DNA of 64,000 nt. It comes from Artemia franciscana (taxonomy: Eukaryota > Arthropoda > Branchiopoda > Anostraca > Artemiidae). Positions 9,455 to 22,049 of the stretch are shown piece by piece (positions within the stretch are counted from its first letter, which is position 1; each line of letters starts with the position of its first letter). The stretch is taken from the NCBI RefSeq assembly GCF_032884065.1, contig NW_027062693.1, positions 1,095,143-1,159,142 on the forward strand, given 5' to 3'. The translations under genes and the position numbers were made by a program. The notes beneath the pieces were generated by a model, which was given only the letters and a program-made list of their open reading frames with translations, searched no databases and was not told the origin of the DNA.

Positions 9455-11108
9455 ACAAACCAGTTTTTTTTAACTGCAAATAAGGAGCGACATTAAAAAT
9501 TAAAACGAACAGAAATTGTTCTATATATGGAAGAAGTTGTCCCCTCCTCAACGCCTCGCTCTTTACGCTAAACTTTGAGTCTTTGTTACAACTCTGCTTT
9601 TTAAAACAATAAAAAACTTTAGTGTAAAGAGCGAGGCGTTGAGGAGGGGAAAACGTCATTCATATATGGAACAATTTTTTTTTAGTTTTAAGTTTTAATG
9701 TCGCTACTTACTTGCACTTAAAAAACTTGATTTTTGTAATTTAATTTCCGACTGTTTTTGAATTAATTCATATTTTGATTTTGGCTCACCGCACATGAAT
9801 AGTTAAAACGAAATTTGAAAATTAGTTTTTTTTTTGCTAAATAGCTTTCTCATAGTTTTGATTGGACGATTTTGATAAGACAAATGGGCAGGAGAGGAGG
9901 CCTAGTTGCCTTCCAATTTCTGGTTACTTAAAAAAACAACAAATTTTTTTTCTTTTTTACGAGCTTTTTTGTTAGCAGTAAATATACGTAACTTACGAAT
10001 TAATTTACCTAACGCACTTCTATATTTGTGTATTTTTATTACGTATATGAGGAGGGGGTTCGCCCCCTTGTTTGCCAATACCTCGCTCTTTATACTAGAG
10101 CTTGGATTTTGTCTCAATTCTTTAAGAATGACCCCTGAATCACAAAGGGCGTAGAATAAATATTTGAAATTACTAAAAATATTTTAGTGTAAAGAGCAAG
10201 GTATTATGGAGGAGACGGACTCCCTTATATACGTAATATTTTCTGTTCGTTTTAAATTTTAATGCTGCTCATTACTTTCAGTTGAAAAAATTTATTTATT
10301 TTCTTATTATTTTTTTTTAATAATTTTAGAAAATCCTGCGCCCCCTTCATGGAAATTATCTTCCCTCATGATAAATTCCTCCATGTGAATATCCGCCTAC
10401 ATAGCCCCCTCCCCTGATACGCCCGGACCCAAAGCGAAAAATACCCCTGAAAACGTCTGTAAACTTCATAATAACCATTAATGTATGTAAACAATGGTCA
10501 AAGGTTTGTACCTTGCAGCTCCTCCCCCGGGCAATGGGGGAGGGGGGGATGAAGTCTTCCTCAAAGACCTAGATGTTAGGTTTTTGACTAAGCTGAAGAG
10601 AATGGCTATCTAAAAATTTTGATCTGGTTACTTTGGGAGAAAATGAGCATGGAAGGGGACCTAGGTGCCCTCCAATTTTTTGGTTGCTTGAAAAATGCGC
10701 TAGAACTTCTAGTTTCCGTTAGAATGAGCCCTCTTGCGATATTCTAGGACCAGTGGGTCGATACGAACATGCCTGGAAAAAACAACAACAAATAAACACG
10801 CGTCTGTGATCTGCCTTCTGGCAAAAAATACAAATTCCACATTTTTGTAGATAGGAGCTTGAAACTTCTACAGTAGGGTTTATAGGGGGTGTTTCGCCCT
10901 TATTTTCTAAAATAAGGTAAATTTTCTCAGGCTCTTAACTTTCGATGAGTAATACTAAACTTGATGAAACTTATATATTTGAAATCAGCATTAAAATGCA
11001 ATTCTTTTGATGTAAGTATTGGTATCAAAATTTTGTTTTTTAGAGTTTCGGTTACTATTGAGCCGGGTCGCTCCTTACTACAGTTTGTTACCACAAACTG
11101 TTGGAAAA
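9455..11108 (-). mobile_element. hairpin element, complete copy 1
   Basis: About 1.65 kb with no coding capacity. On the plus strand: hairpin module 1 (9455-9725, arms ACTGCAAATAAGGAGCGACA and complement around a short loop near 9590), linker, hairpin module 2 (about 10040-10280), then a body ending in GAGCCGGGTCGCTCCTTACT and the terminal stem ACAGTTTGT/ACAAACTGT at 11108. The motif GTAAGGAGCGAC or its complement marks each module edge. Probably a non-autonomous DNA transposon of foldback type; no transposase is in the window. Confidence 0.75.
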
Positions 11109-11109
11109 A

Positions 11110-12010
11110 AATATTTTGTTTTTCTATAAGAATCTATGGTTTGGCTTGCTATTTGTATGTTGGAGAAACTTTTTCAACAATTTCTAATCCAGTCGCAGAT
11201 AGTATTTTTCAATTTAATTTTATACCTCCTCCTGCTGACATGAAAAATAAAACATAATATCCTTCCCAAAAGATTCTATTAATGTTCTTTGACAACCCGG
11301 ATACACTTACACGATTTTTATTTATTTAAATTGTAAGAGCAGAAGTAGTAATAGCAGCAGCCCTGAAAGTTTCAACTTAATTTTCTCCATTGATCTGATT
11401 TTGAAGTATCCTTCAATATAACGGATGGTAATATTTGTGGGTCAACAGTATCGTAAATATTTAAGATATTGATCCACTAATATGGTGCTACTGGACACTG
11501 ATACTTGTAGTATTGTTTCCGATATAAAGCAGCACCATATGTAGGTCAAAATAGTCACTACTTTATTTGTCTGGTAACATTAAGTTAAAGTAAATACACT
11601 TTTGAAAGTACTAGAGGTGAAAATCCTACCATTATAGTTGATATTAGAAGCCATGCTTTTAAAAGGTACATTAATTTTATTCTAATTCCTTTTTTTGGCT
11701 TGCTACAAAATTCTTATTGAATATTTAGGAAAGTATTTAAAATTAAAGTTTTAAAAATTAAAGGTTAAAAAATGTAAAAATTTAAAAAAGTATCATCAAA
11801 CGATTATTAAATCCACCATAACTGAACATATTCGAAATACTGACCAACTCCTATTGTACACATGCTGTAAGACATTATTTGGGGATCCTTTGACCCTCCC
11901 CCCACCCAAAAGAGCCTGGATCGGGCCTGGACCCCAAAAAATAATTTGGGCATTACAATTTTGATTGATATTTTGTGGCTTTGCTTATGAAACGAACGTA
12001 ACGTAACCAT
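11110..12010. other. unassigned
   Basis: AT-rich, no coding frame or repeat that I recognise apart from short A/T runs. Confidence 0.4.
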
Positions 12011-12103
12011 GACTCCACAGACGTCACACGAGCTCATGTGACGAGACGTCACACGAGCTCATGTGACGAGACGTCACATGAGTCCACAGACGTCACACGA
12101 GCT
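12011..12103. repeat. short palindromic tandem repeat (ACGTCACACGAGCTC)
   Basis: Three to four units of about 28 bp combining ACGTCACACGAGCTC and ATGTGACGAG. Each unit is partly self-complementary (GAGCTC, ACGT, GTGACG/CGTCAC). The ACGTCA core looks like a CREB-type half site, but no regulated gene is adjacent. Confidence 0.7.
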
Positions 12104-12274
12104 CTTTTTTCTGAAAAGGGAAAACTAGCCTATCAAATTTACTTTTGACAAAAAGACTGGTGAAATCAAAAATTTCTTTTGGTAAATATTATAATTACTA
12201 GAATTTGAGCATCCTTCACCCCCTCACACAGGTGAGATTGGTCCCAGACCCCCTAATAAACACATTTAGAACAG

Positions 12275-12502
12275 GTGTTAGGTGTTAATCCTAGAGACCC
12301 TTTAGCCAGGGGTATCAGACTGGATGTAAACCTTCAAAGGGAGCAACTAGGACATTTATTCTTAGTTCCAAACAAGTTTGATTTAGATACAGAAATCCCC
12401 CCTGATAAATTTAGTAATTACAGGAACTTGGAATTCCATTTTTACTCCTCCACAGAGGATGAATCGGTTCCAGGGTGCTCAAATGCTAAGCTAGAATACT
12501 AG
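12275..12502 (+). other. unassigned open frame, 75 codons
   Basis: The frame is open with ordinary amino-acid composition, unlike most short frames here, and is preceded by an AG that could be a splice acceptor (TTAGAACAG at about 12266-12274). Neither a homologue nor a downstream donor is apparent. It could be an exon of an unseen gene, a transposon fragment, or chance. Confidence 0.25.
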
Positions 12503-13365
12503 GTTTTACTTCTTCCATGGCTTGATTGAGGTCGTATGTTAGAAGATGTTGTGACTAAGAGACTTCAGGGAGAACCCTGTTATATTTGATGAAAAAATTA
12601 GTTCTCATTTTGTTGAAGTTTTCTTGAAATTTTGAAATTTTGTCGAAGTTTTGTTGAAATTTTGTTGATATTTTGAAATCTACAAACTTTCCTGTTAGGA
12701 TAGTTTTTGACGCCCCACAAAAGAGGTAATAAGGGGTCCCTTGTTCTTACCTCTTGTTTAGTTTGGTGAGGACCTTACCGCTCTTTCTTGAAGATACGCA
12801 AATGAAAGATTTTGGACATTTCCTCCTTTGAATCGGAACGTAGCCTGGTTTGTTCCAGATTCGTTCTAGACGCAAGCCTTTCATGTAAACAAAAACTCAT
12901 AAAGCTCATTTTAAATCTAAAATGTCATTTAAAAAGTGAACATGGGAAAAAAAGGATTAACCGTCTTTGAATTCTTTCATAGAAATTTAAGCGAGAAACA
13001 AATTTCCTGTCTGAGGCTCTGGAGTAGATGATTCCTTGTTCTGAAAAAATCCAACATTGCGAAACCCTTAAGAAGTATAGTTTTTGAAGGAAGTAACTGT
13101 TACTCGTTCTCTTAGTTACTAAATAGTAGGCCAAGAAAAAAAGATTATATAAAAAATGGGCATTTCAAAGGCTGATTTTTTTTTCTTCTCCGTTTCATTT
13201 TTGTCAGAAAACAGCTTTGGAGCTATGATTTTTGGTGATCGGCACCCCCCCCCCCTTCTTGCTCTGGAAGATACCCCCAACGCAAAATTAATCCTTGTAA
13301 GATATCCCCAATGAATTTAACCCTGCCCCTCACGGAAAATACCCTCCCTCGCAGAAATAAATCCT
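12503..13365. other. unassigned; short TTTTGTTGAAAT repeats
   Basis: About 12605-12680 has four or five imperfect TTTTGTTGAAATT units. About 13230-13365 carries AC-rich ATACCCCC motifs resembling the body of the hairpin element. Nothing coding is visible. Confidence 0.4.
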
Positions 13366-13650
13366 CAGAAAATTCCTCTCCCTACGTGGCTGTTTCTTCT
13401 CCAATCACTTTTGACTTAAAAAAAAGGCTAGCAATCCTATTGCCAAAGTTTGTGCGACAATGAAGTGTAGGTGTGGATGAGGAAGGGTAAGCCTTCCTTG
13501 TAGAAAGTAAACCCTCGGAAAATACTTCCCCTTACGTGGCTGTTCCATCCCCAATCATTTTGACTTTAAAAAAAAGGACTAGCAATCCTTTTGTCAAAGT
13601 TTCTGCGACAATGAGGTAGAGGTGTGGATGAGGAAGGGGCAGCCCTCCAA
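13366..13650. repeat. two-copy tandem duplication, about 152 bp
   Basis: Segments 13366-13498 and 13519-13650 match almost throughout (CCTACGTGGCTGTT, CAATCA, AGGCTAGCAATCC, GCGACAATGA, GGTGTGGATGAGGAAGGG). Confidence 0.85.
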
Positions 13651-16190
13651 TGCTATGAAGAATAAATGCTGCTCAATTTATGGTTTAATGTTATTCTTTG
13701 CTTTCGTAATATCAACGTAGACCAGAAATATTCCCAGAAATCATGCGGGAATGGATAAACTTTCACGTTTTTGATACATTTTCTAAGTTTCTATTGTACC
13801 CCACCCCCTAAAGAAAAAAAATTTATAGAGCTAATTCTGTATTTGCCAGATGGTTCAATGAAAGTTAGGGTGTATGGGTATTATAATGCACCTATTGAGG
13901 TATATCCCTCCCTCCATAACTGCAAAACAATCATAGAACCCCATAGAAGATGTTTAAGCGCATTTTGTTCTTTGTTCATTACTCACAGATAGTATTTGTT
14001 ATTGGGATACATTAGTATATTTTTCGCAATTGGAGTTTTCTGCAAGGGAGGTTGTATAAGGAAATATTCAACGGGGAGAATCTTATGGGAATAAATTCCT
14101 TTCAGCAGGAAGATATTTCCCACAGGGGGTATTTTCAACGAGGACAGATTTTTTTAGGGGGATTTTCCACGGTTGACGGTGTTTTCTGAGGGGGGGGGGT
14201 ATCTCTCAGGGATTTAACACCTACAACCCTAATTTTTCCCTTATCTGAACTAAATATTCCTTTCCCCAGGGAGAAAAACGAAATCTATGAAAAAAGTAGA
14301 GGTGAAACATCAAGTCAAGTCTCTTTACTAGATAAGTACATTTTCTCAGTCTTAACTCTAAAGAATCTGTCTTAAATCGTATAACCAATCATGTTTCCTG
14401 GAAACTATCCTATCATAAGCTTTACACATTAGACAAACATGGCGAAGAATGGAAGAAAAGAGAAAGAAAATACTAACGCGAAAAGTTAATCCCACCAGTG
14501 AAAGAAAAGCAAAAAAAAGCAAATACTTTGACCATTGTCACCACTATATTTCAATATTGTTACATAAATTACATTAAGCCAATGTTTGGTTGGGGCGACG
14601 GTGAGAGGAGAACAAACACTCATCACACATACACATTTATATATGATACACATATATTGATCCTTAAATGAATACAGAGCAATAACAGCATGATTACAAG
14701 CAATACAAGGAATGCTGCAGCAACACAAGGGATAACAACATGATTCTTTTTGAGAGTTCAAATTGACAAAAGAGTTCGTGACCTTGATGTTGGTTCAGGG
14801 ACCGTACTCGGTGCAGCAGCCCAGTTAGACAGTCTATTAGACTATCAAATCCCTACGTGATCTGAGTTCAGACCAATGCAAGCCAGGTTAGTTTCTCTCC
14901 CAATCCTACATTTCTATCCCTAATCTATTTATATGCATTTTCAATGCATAAATAGACGAATATCTCTTAGAGATTCTAAGATTTCTTCTAGACTTCTCGA
15001 ATTTCCTAAAAAAAATTACGAAAAGTAGCAAGACGCTCTTGATGCAGCCGGGTGGTGATTTTGAAGAAAAGTGCAAATATGTCATATGGTATGACATGGG
15101 CTGCACAACCAGGGCCGTAATTAATGTAAATTACCAATTGTTTGAGTATGGGTTTTACAACTCAGACATGGAAGCTAATTTGATGTTTGATTGGTAATTG
15201 GATCATAACTTCCATAGATATTTCTCTGATAAAGAACATCATAAATTTTGCTTTGAGAAGGGAAAGGGTATTATGGCTGCTTAAAAATGGGCCAAAAAGC
15301 TTTTTTTCCCTGATAAGGTTAAAAATTATAGCCATAAGTCATTAGTCTATGAGGACCCTACTATGAATAAATAAGCTGAGGGTATGAAACCCCCAAAAAC
15401 GTAGCTTAAAAAGGACATTAATTCTTTCTGATAGGTTTTAAACATACATGCACACGTCCTCGAATTCAAGAAACACTAGTGCAAAATGATTCAAAAAATA
15501 AAGTTATTAGTGTCCCCTTGAAAAGGGCCAAGCAAAGAACCAGAAAAGGGCGAGACAGTTTTTCCCCCTACTCTTCATATGGAAGGATTGGTTTTAAGAA
15601 ATTTGAAAATGACAGCTTTGAATAGAATAGAGAGTTATATAGATTAAGGAACTGCGAAAAGTGAGAGTAGGTGAACAGACTCCCTATCGTCTCCTTTTCT
15701 GCCATCCATTCCCTTGTAGCACCAAATTGTGTGATCTCAAATTTGAGATAGCCATTTTGATCAAAAAAGCTGAAAGTCCTAATAATTATGCCTCTTGGTC
15801 AACATTACTCATCTTACCGTGGGTAAAAGTACCCTTAAATTATCCGAACTGCGACGGATTTCCAAAGATGGGTTTTGGTACTAAAGACGGCGATTTCTGG
15901 TCCGAGTCAAAATCGTACACGTACAAACCCTTTCTTCAGCAAATAAGTCAAAGCTATTTTTGCTAATTAGTGTACTTTTTATCGTCTTGGCTACAGAACC
16001 TAAACATTCAATGTTCTATTGAGCTTTTGTTATTCTTATCTCTATATTGAACTATCTCAATAAGGTTTGTTTCTCTCACAACTGACACGATCAGTTCTAC
16101 AAGATATTCAAATCATACATGACTTCTATTGTAAAAGCTCTTTCGTTAACAATGAAGCTGTAGTGGTGCTTGAATTGTTTCAATTTCAGC
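13651..16190. other. unassigned with transposon relics
   Basis: About 13980-14260 resembles the plus-strand body of the hairpin element (TTGTTATTGGGA, GGGGAGAAT, TTTTCAACGAGG). Elsewhere there is no recognised gene. A 101-codon open frame at 15661-15966 has no recognisable domain and I do not call it a gene. Confidence 0.4.
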
Positions 16191-16191
16191 T

Positions 16192-16399
16192 GGTGTTTCA
16201 GCTTAGGGAAAAGAAACTGAATAATAAAGATGATGCATTTCCCTAGTGTAATATGATATAAATATGATGCATATCCCTGGTGTTTCAGCTTAGGGAAAAG
16301 AAACTGAATAATAAAGATGATGCATTTCCATAGTGTAATATGATATAAATATGATGCATATCCCTGGTGTTTCAGCTTAGGAAAAAGTGAATAATAAAT
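16192..16399 (+). promoter_or_regulatory. 87-bp tandem repeat in receptor 2 upstream region
   Basis: GGTGTTTCAGCTTAGGG recurs at 16192, 16279 and 16366, an exact 87-bp period, for about 2.3 near-identical copies that stop just before the start codon at 16400. Each full copy carries TATAAATA (16257-16264 and 16344-16351) and ATGATGCATATCCC. The proximal TATAAATA sits 56 bp before the ATG, so the duplicated block may include the core promoter or short 5' leader. Confidence 0.7.
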
Positions 16400-17254
16400 A
16401 TGATGAATCTCCAACCACTGCTCCTCTGTATCTATGTTGTGTCTTTCTTGACTGTTGTTTTGGCCAATGGTCTGTTTTTATTTGCTTTAAGGAACATTAC
16501 ATTAAGAAAAACAGTTATAAACAGTATTCTGAAGGTAACCTGTGTCTCAAATCTCTTGGTGATAATTGGAACAATTTTACTTTGCAGCTACAGCCTGATT
16601 TTCAATGTAAATGAAGCATACTGTTATATTCTGCCGATGTCTGGTATTCTATTGGTTTATATCCCTTTATTTTGTCACTCTCTTTGTCTGCTGGCCCGCT
16701 TTGCCCTTTTGGCATGCACTAGACGGGTCCAAGGATGGTCAGATAAAAAACTACTTTCAGTCACTATATTTCTTAACTTTTTTATATTATTTCCTTACTT
16801 ATTGTCTTGGAAGTACTACAAGGCTTTTAAAACATTTAAGTCGTGCATGTATATTTTAAAAGGGAAACAGTTTCTGGAAGAGAGTGTTGTCCGTGTAGTT
16901 TATTATTTCTACATCCCTCAGTTGATACTACTTTTTCTTGCTCTATTTGTCGCAAGGATCGAAGTAAAATCAAAAAACCAAGTGAACGTACATATTGGTC
17001 AAAAACAACAAAATATCGTCACTGCAAAACTTCAAGCCATAAATGGAATTTGCCTGATTTTGATAAGCATCATCAGTGCTGCACTGCGTTATCTTGTATG
17101 TGCAAGGATTGACAATGATGCACAACTAAAGTGTTTTACCTTTGCTGCATACATACCGCAGTACTTCAGCTGCTTCTTACCACCATTTACATACATCATA
17201 TTCAGTAAGACCATGCGGTTGTATTACAAAAACAAGTTCCAATCCTTATTTTAA
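16400..17254 (+). CDS. seven-helix receptor-like protein, family copy 2
   Basis: A single-exon gene for 284 aa, collinear with copies 1 and 3 along its whole length. Shared blocks include IPLFCHSLCLL and RFALL in helix 3, RVQGWSDKKLLS in the second inner loop, ALFVARIEVK at the end of helix 5, QKQQNIVTAK before helix 6 and YIPQYFSCFLPPFTYIIFSK in helix 7. Cys75 and Cys149 would form the conserved outer disulfide. ARF (99-101) replaces DRY and PPFTY (261-265) replaces NPxxY. The C-terminal tail is very short and basic. It is predicted to sit in the plasma membrane as a rhodopsin-like receptor; ligand and coupling are unknown. Two Met codons open it (16400, 16403). The intact frame and paralogue conservation, with indels only in loops, indicate selection. 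Tandem 87-bp repeats lie directly upstream. Confidence 0.82.
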   Translation: MMNLQPLLLCIYVVSFLTVVLANGLFLFALRNITLRKTVINSILKVTCVSNLLVIIGTILLCSYSLIFNVNEAYCYILPMSGILLVYIPLFCHSLCLLARFALLACTRRVQGWSDKKLLSVTIFLNFFILFPYLLSWKYYKAFKTFKSCMYILKGKQFLEESVVRVVYYFYIPQLILLFLALFVARIEVKSKNQVNVHIGQKQQNIVTAKLQAINGICLILISIISAALRYLVCARIDNDAQLKCFTFAAYIPQYFSCFLPPFTYIIFSKTMRLYYKNKFQSLF

Positions 17255-18165
17255 AGTGGAAATAATATTTAAATATTAACATTCAAGTGCTAATCGTGGT
17301 CCTCAGTAAAAAAAAAACAACTAAGGATCTTCTGGAGTAAACGGATCGACAAAACCTAAAGACTTTAAGGGTTTTACAGAGCTCAGCCCTAAAGGTAAAC
17401 CCATAAAATACTCACACCATAGAACAGAAAGCGGGTAATCCTAGACTAGGGAAGATATACGGGCTAGGGGGTCTTTTGGGCCATAACTCCCGCCAGTATG
17501 AAGATTCATATACAGGGCTGCCAGCTTGAAATCTTGTGTCGCATACTTTATTACTTTTGTTACAATAAACGTAATCAAATTAGGCTAAATCATGGAATCT
17601 TAAACCAGCCGCGCATTGAAAGATTTCACGTAGCATAAGCTTGTCTACAGAAGGCTTTCCAATATAATGCTTCATCGCATCTCACTGCCATTATTTTGTC
17701 AAGCAGTCTGAAAGAATGGGCTGATAAAAAGAATAATGAAAAATCTACCATTTGCATTCTCGGACTTTGAAGATTAAATGTTATTTTAGGAATAAACGCT
17801 TATGATCCTAGTTAATATTTAATATTGAATAAAAAAATACTGTTTTTTTAAGAAACGAAATGTTTTCTGTTATTTTTTGTCAATTAGTCCAACTTCATCT
17901 TGAAAACACTATTTAAAACGTCCACTTAAACAACATCATACATAATATTACATTCTGTGATTTACATCATACTATTTTAAATCAAAATAATATTACATCA
18001 TAAAGTTACATTCTGTGATTTGCCGGACTGCTTTACTTTATAAAACTTCATTATGGGAAAAAAACAAAGAGGAAAAGAGATAAAGCGAAACTCTGTCTCA
18101 GACATTGTTTATAGAAAACCTTACATCGGTTGATTATCTTGAGTTTTCAGTTGACAGTAATTTGG
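17255..18165. other. receptor 2 downstream region
   Basis: AT-rich 3' flank with candidate polyadenylation signals (AATAAA at about 17828). No further gene or known repeat is recognised. Confidence 0.4.
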
Positions 18166-18169
18166 TCTT

Positions 18170-18690
<521 letters not shown>

Positions 18691-19190
18691 GAAAATTTTG
18701 TGTGTGTGTGCTTTGGCAATGTACAAGAAAACATCACCTTTAGATTTAAATCAAACTCGGATACAGCTCCATGCCCTATTTTTGGATATGAAATAAGGTA
18801 TTTGCTTTTGACGAAAACAAAATTATAGTATGATTAACGCTTGGTTTAATTTTTTTTTTAAATTATATAACAAAGAAAATTGAAATTATTTCACAGTTCA
18901 CTGGTCGACAGTGAGCTAAAATCCCTTGTTTTGTGCTGAATGTTGCAAACTGTAGTCTATTTGGGCTTATATTTCTGACATTAGTGTTTAAGTTTTGTCA
19001 TCTCGTCAACTGAACCAGATTTCTACCATTTACTCATTTTCAGAACCATATTATTGGTAAAACTACTGAAGCTATGAATCTTTGCCCGTCCAAATGTTGT
19101 ATATAATAAACAAGGCTAGGGAATTCTAGCTGGATCCAATGCAGTGGTATTTTGTCAAGTTCGTTCCAGCAAATTCAGGTATTCAGACGA
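18691..19190. other. unassigned
   Basis: AT-rich, possibly interior of the hAT-like element, but no transposase residues are recognised. Confidence 0.3.
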
Positions 19191-19194
19191 ATCT

Positions 19195-20525
19195 GACTTC
19201 AGATTTGTCACTCCATTCATAAGTTATAGGTCCTACTAAATTAAAGGGGAACTCAACTTTCTTAAGACTTGAAACCCTCTCCCCCTAGCCCTATTTTAGA
19301 TAGGGTTTGTGATACCAGAACTTTATATGAGCCCTGATCTTATGCATTTTTGGTCTAGTTTTCATTCGGATCCGTTACTCCATTTGCAAGTTATAGTAAG
19401 TTAAACAGAAAACTTAAATTTTTCAGGAATTAAAACCCACTCCCCCTTGTTAAATTTGAGCTAGGGTATTTATCTCAAAACTTGACATGTGTCATGGTCT
19501 TAGGCCTCTTTGCTTCAATTTTCATTCAGATCCATCACTCCAGTCGCAAGTTGCTCTGAATTAAACAAAAAACTGTTTTTAGCAGGTAAAGCCCTCTCCC
19601 TTCTGTTTTATTTGAGCTAGGGTCTTCGTCTTTCAACTTCATGTGTGTCATGATCCTTGGCACCAAATCTGGCCATCAAAATTTTCATCCAAATCCAACC
19701 ATTGTCTCTCCCCCTATACGTGATTACACAGACGGACGTACAGACAGACAGACGGGCGGACGGATTTTGCAACTTCTTAGGTAGCCATATTGGCTAATTG
19801 GATCCAAAAAAAAGGAAAACAATGGCATATCATCATTCATGTATCATCATCTATTTGGATAGTGGAAAATATCCATCAAGATAGGTTTTTGAGATCTGTC
19901 TGTCCGCCCGTCTGTGCAATCGAGTATAGCGGGAGAACCACCAGTCAGATTTGTATTGAAATTGAACTATTTGGATTAAAATTGAGCACAATTAGGGCAA
20001 TTGGGCTTCAAGTGTTAAAAAAAATTCGAGTTTTTTCATTTAATTCACTGTAACTTGCATATGGAGATGAATATTGATGAAAATTGAATAAACATGCCTA
20101 AGAGTATGATATGCATTGAGTTCTGGGATGGGGACCCAAGCTTAATTAAAAGTTGAGTTTTTCATTTAATTCAGTGTAGCTTGCGAGAGATTGATGCATC
20201 TCAGTGAAGATTGAATCACAGGTGCCTAAGACCGTGACAGGCATCAAGTTTTGAGATGAAAACCCTAGCTCAGATAGAACGAGGGGGAGTGGGTTTTAAG
20301 TGCTGAAAAAAGTCAAGCTTTATGTTTAATTTAGTATAACTTGCGAATGGAGCAACGGATCCAAATGAAAGCTAGACCAAAGATGACTAGAATCAGAGCT
20401 CATATCGAGCTCTGATATCATAAGTCCTATCTAAAATAGGGCGCGGGGGAGGGGGTTTTAAGTTTTAAGAAAGTCGAGTTTTCCTTCAGTTTAGTAGGGC
20501 CTATAAGTACTTCCACCCATGGCTT
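19195..20525. repeat. large inverted tandem array
   Basis: The left arm (19195-19750) holds about three degenerate units of 170-190 bp (CAAGTTATAG, TTTTCATTCGGATCC, CCCTCTCCCCCT, GAGCTAGGGT). The right arm (19850-20525) holds three or four units in inverse orientation (GGATCCAAATGAAAGCT, CTAGCTCAGATAG, GGGGGAGTGGGTTTTAAG). Around the centre (about 19735-19910) GACGGACGTACAGACAGACA faces GATCTGTCTGTCCGCCCGTC. The outermost bases also mirror each other (AGTTATAGGTCCTACTAAAT and TTTAGTAGGGCCTATAAGTA), so the array is one giant imperfect palindrome. Confidence 0.75.
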
Positions 20526-20607
20526 GCCCAAAGCCTGGTAATAACTCTTTTCCAAAATAAGTCATACTGAAGCCAACCTTCAACCAAATACTCCGTCCCC
20601 AGAGAAA

Positions 20608-22045
20608 AATTACTTTGTATGGCACTTGGTATTTACCAAGTGACATACAGTGATCGCAAATTCTTTAGGTCTGTCGGTCTGTCAGTCCCGGTCTTGCTAG
20701 TTCAGGCACTTCCAGATAAGCTAGGACGATGAAATTTGGCAGGCGTATCAGGGACCAGAGGAGATTAAACTTGAAATAGTTGTTTCCCCGATTCGACCAT
20801 CTGGGGGGGGGGGAGTGGGAGGATGGTTAATTTGGTAAAATTTGATCGGATCTTAATTAAATTTGATATTTAGAAGGATATCATGTCTCAGAGCTCTTAC
20901 TTTAAATTCCGACCGGATCAGGTGACATTGGAGGGGGAAATCTAAAATCTTGGAAAATGCTTAGAGTGGAGGGATCGGTATGAAACTTAGTGGGAAAAAT
21001 AAGCACAAGCCCTAGATACGTGATTGACATAAACCGAACGAATTCACTTTCTTTTAGGGAGTTGGGGGGAGGGTTAATTTTGAAAAATTAGAAAACATGA
21101 GGTACTTTTAACTTACGAAGGAGTGATCAGATCTTGAATTTCATCGGATGAAATTTTTTATTAGAAGGACCTCGTAACTCAGATCTCATGTTTTAAATCC
21201 TGACCAGATCTAGTGTCATTGGGGGGGGGACTGTAAATCTTTGAAAACGCTTAGAGTGGAGTAATCAGGATGAAACTTGGTGGGAAGAATAAGCACAAGT
21301 CCTAGATACGTGATTGACATAACCAAAATGGATTCGCTCTCTTTGGGGGAGTTGGAGGGGGTGTTAATTTGGAAAAATTACAAAAAATAAGGTATTTTTA
21401 ACTTAAGAGCGGGTGACCGGTCGTGAGGTATTTTTGAATCGATATTAAGAAGAAACTCATGTCTCAGATCTCTTATTTTAAACCCCGACCAGTTCTGGTG
21501 ACATTGGGGGAAAGTTGGAGGGGGAAACCGGAAATCTTGGAAAACGCTTAGAGTGGAGAGATCGGAATGAAACTTGGTGGGTAGAATAAGCAAAAGTCGT
21601 AGATACGTGACTGATGAAACCGGACTGGATCCACTCTCTTTGGGGTAGTTAGGGGGGTCCAGTGCTTTGGCGAGTTTGGTACTCCTGGACGTGCTAGGAC
21701 AATAAGATTGGTAGGCGTGTCAGGGACCTGCACAAATCGACTTGATAAAGTTGATCTCCCCGATTCAACCATCTGGGGGGGGGGCTGAAGGGAGAGGAAA
21801 AATTAGAAAAATGAGGTATTTTTAACTTGCGAGTGGGTGATCGGATCTTAATGAATTTTGATTTTTAAAAGGACCTTGTGTCTCAGAGCTCTTATTTTAA
21901 ATGCCAATCAGCATCAAGCCTCTGATTTTCTTTTAAATTAATCTATTGATTTTTATAATTTTGCTAGAGCTCATGCCATATGAGCTCTTGGCTCTCCCGA
22001 CCTCATCACTAGTGTCATATGAGCTCTTAGCTCTTGTTTTATTCC
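20608..22045 (+). repeat. 290-bp-unit tandem element, copy 1
   Basis: Opens with the hairpin CACTTGGTATTTACCAAGTG, then a T/C/G-rich GTCTGTCGGTCTGTC stretch, then repeated units of about 280-295 bp (CCGACCGGATC, GACATTGG, GGGGGAAA, AAATCTTGGAAAA, GCTTAGAGTGGAG, GATCGG or GATCAGGATGAAACTTGG, TAGATACGTGATTGACATAA). It closes with GAGCTC- and CATATGAGCTCTT-rich inverted motifs. The same layout recurs at 24868-26080 and 27387-30235. No coding capacity. Confidence 0.8.
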
Positions 22046-22049
22046 TTTT

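Noticed and set aside
9902-10154. Overlapping 70-80 codon frames on both strands
   Set aside because: They lie in the linker and palindrome of the hairpin element and are not conserved in its other copies.
16192-16390. CRISPR-like array upstream of receptor 2
   Set aside because: The repeats are directly adjacent with no unique spacers; this is a simple 87-bp tandem duplication in animal DNA.
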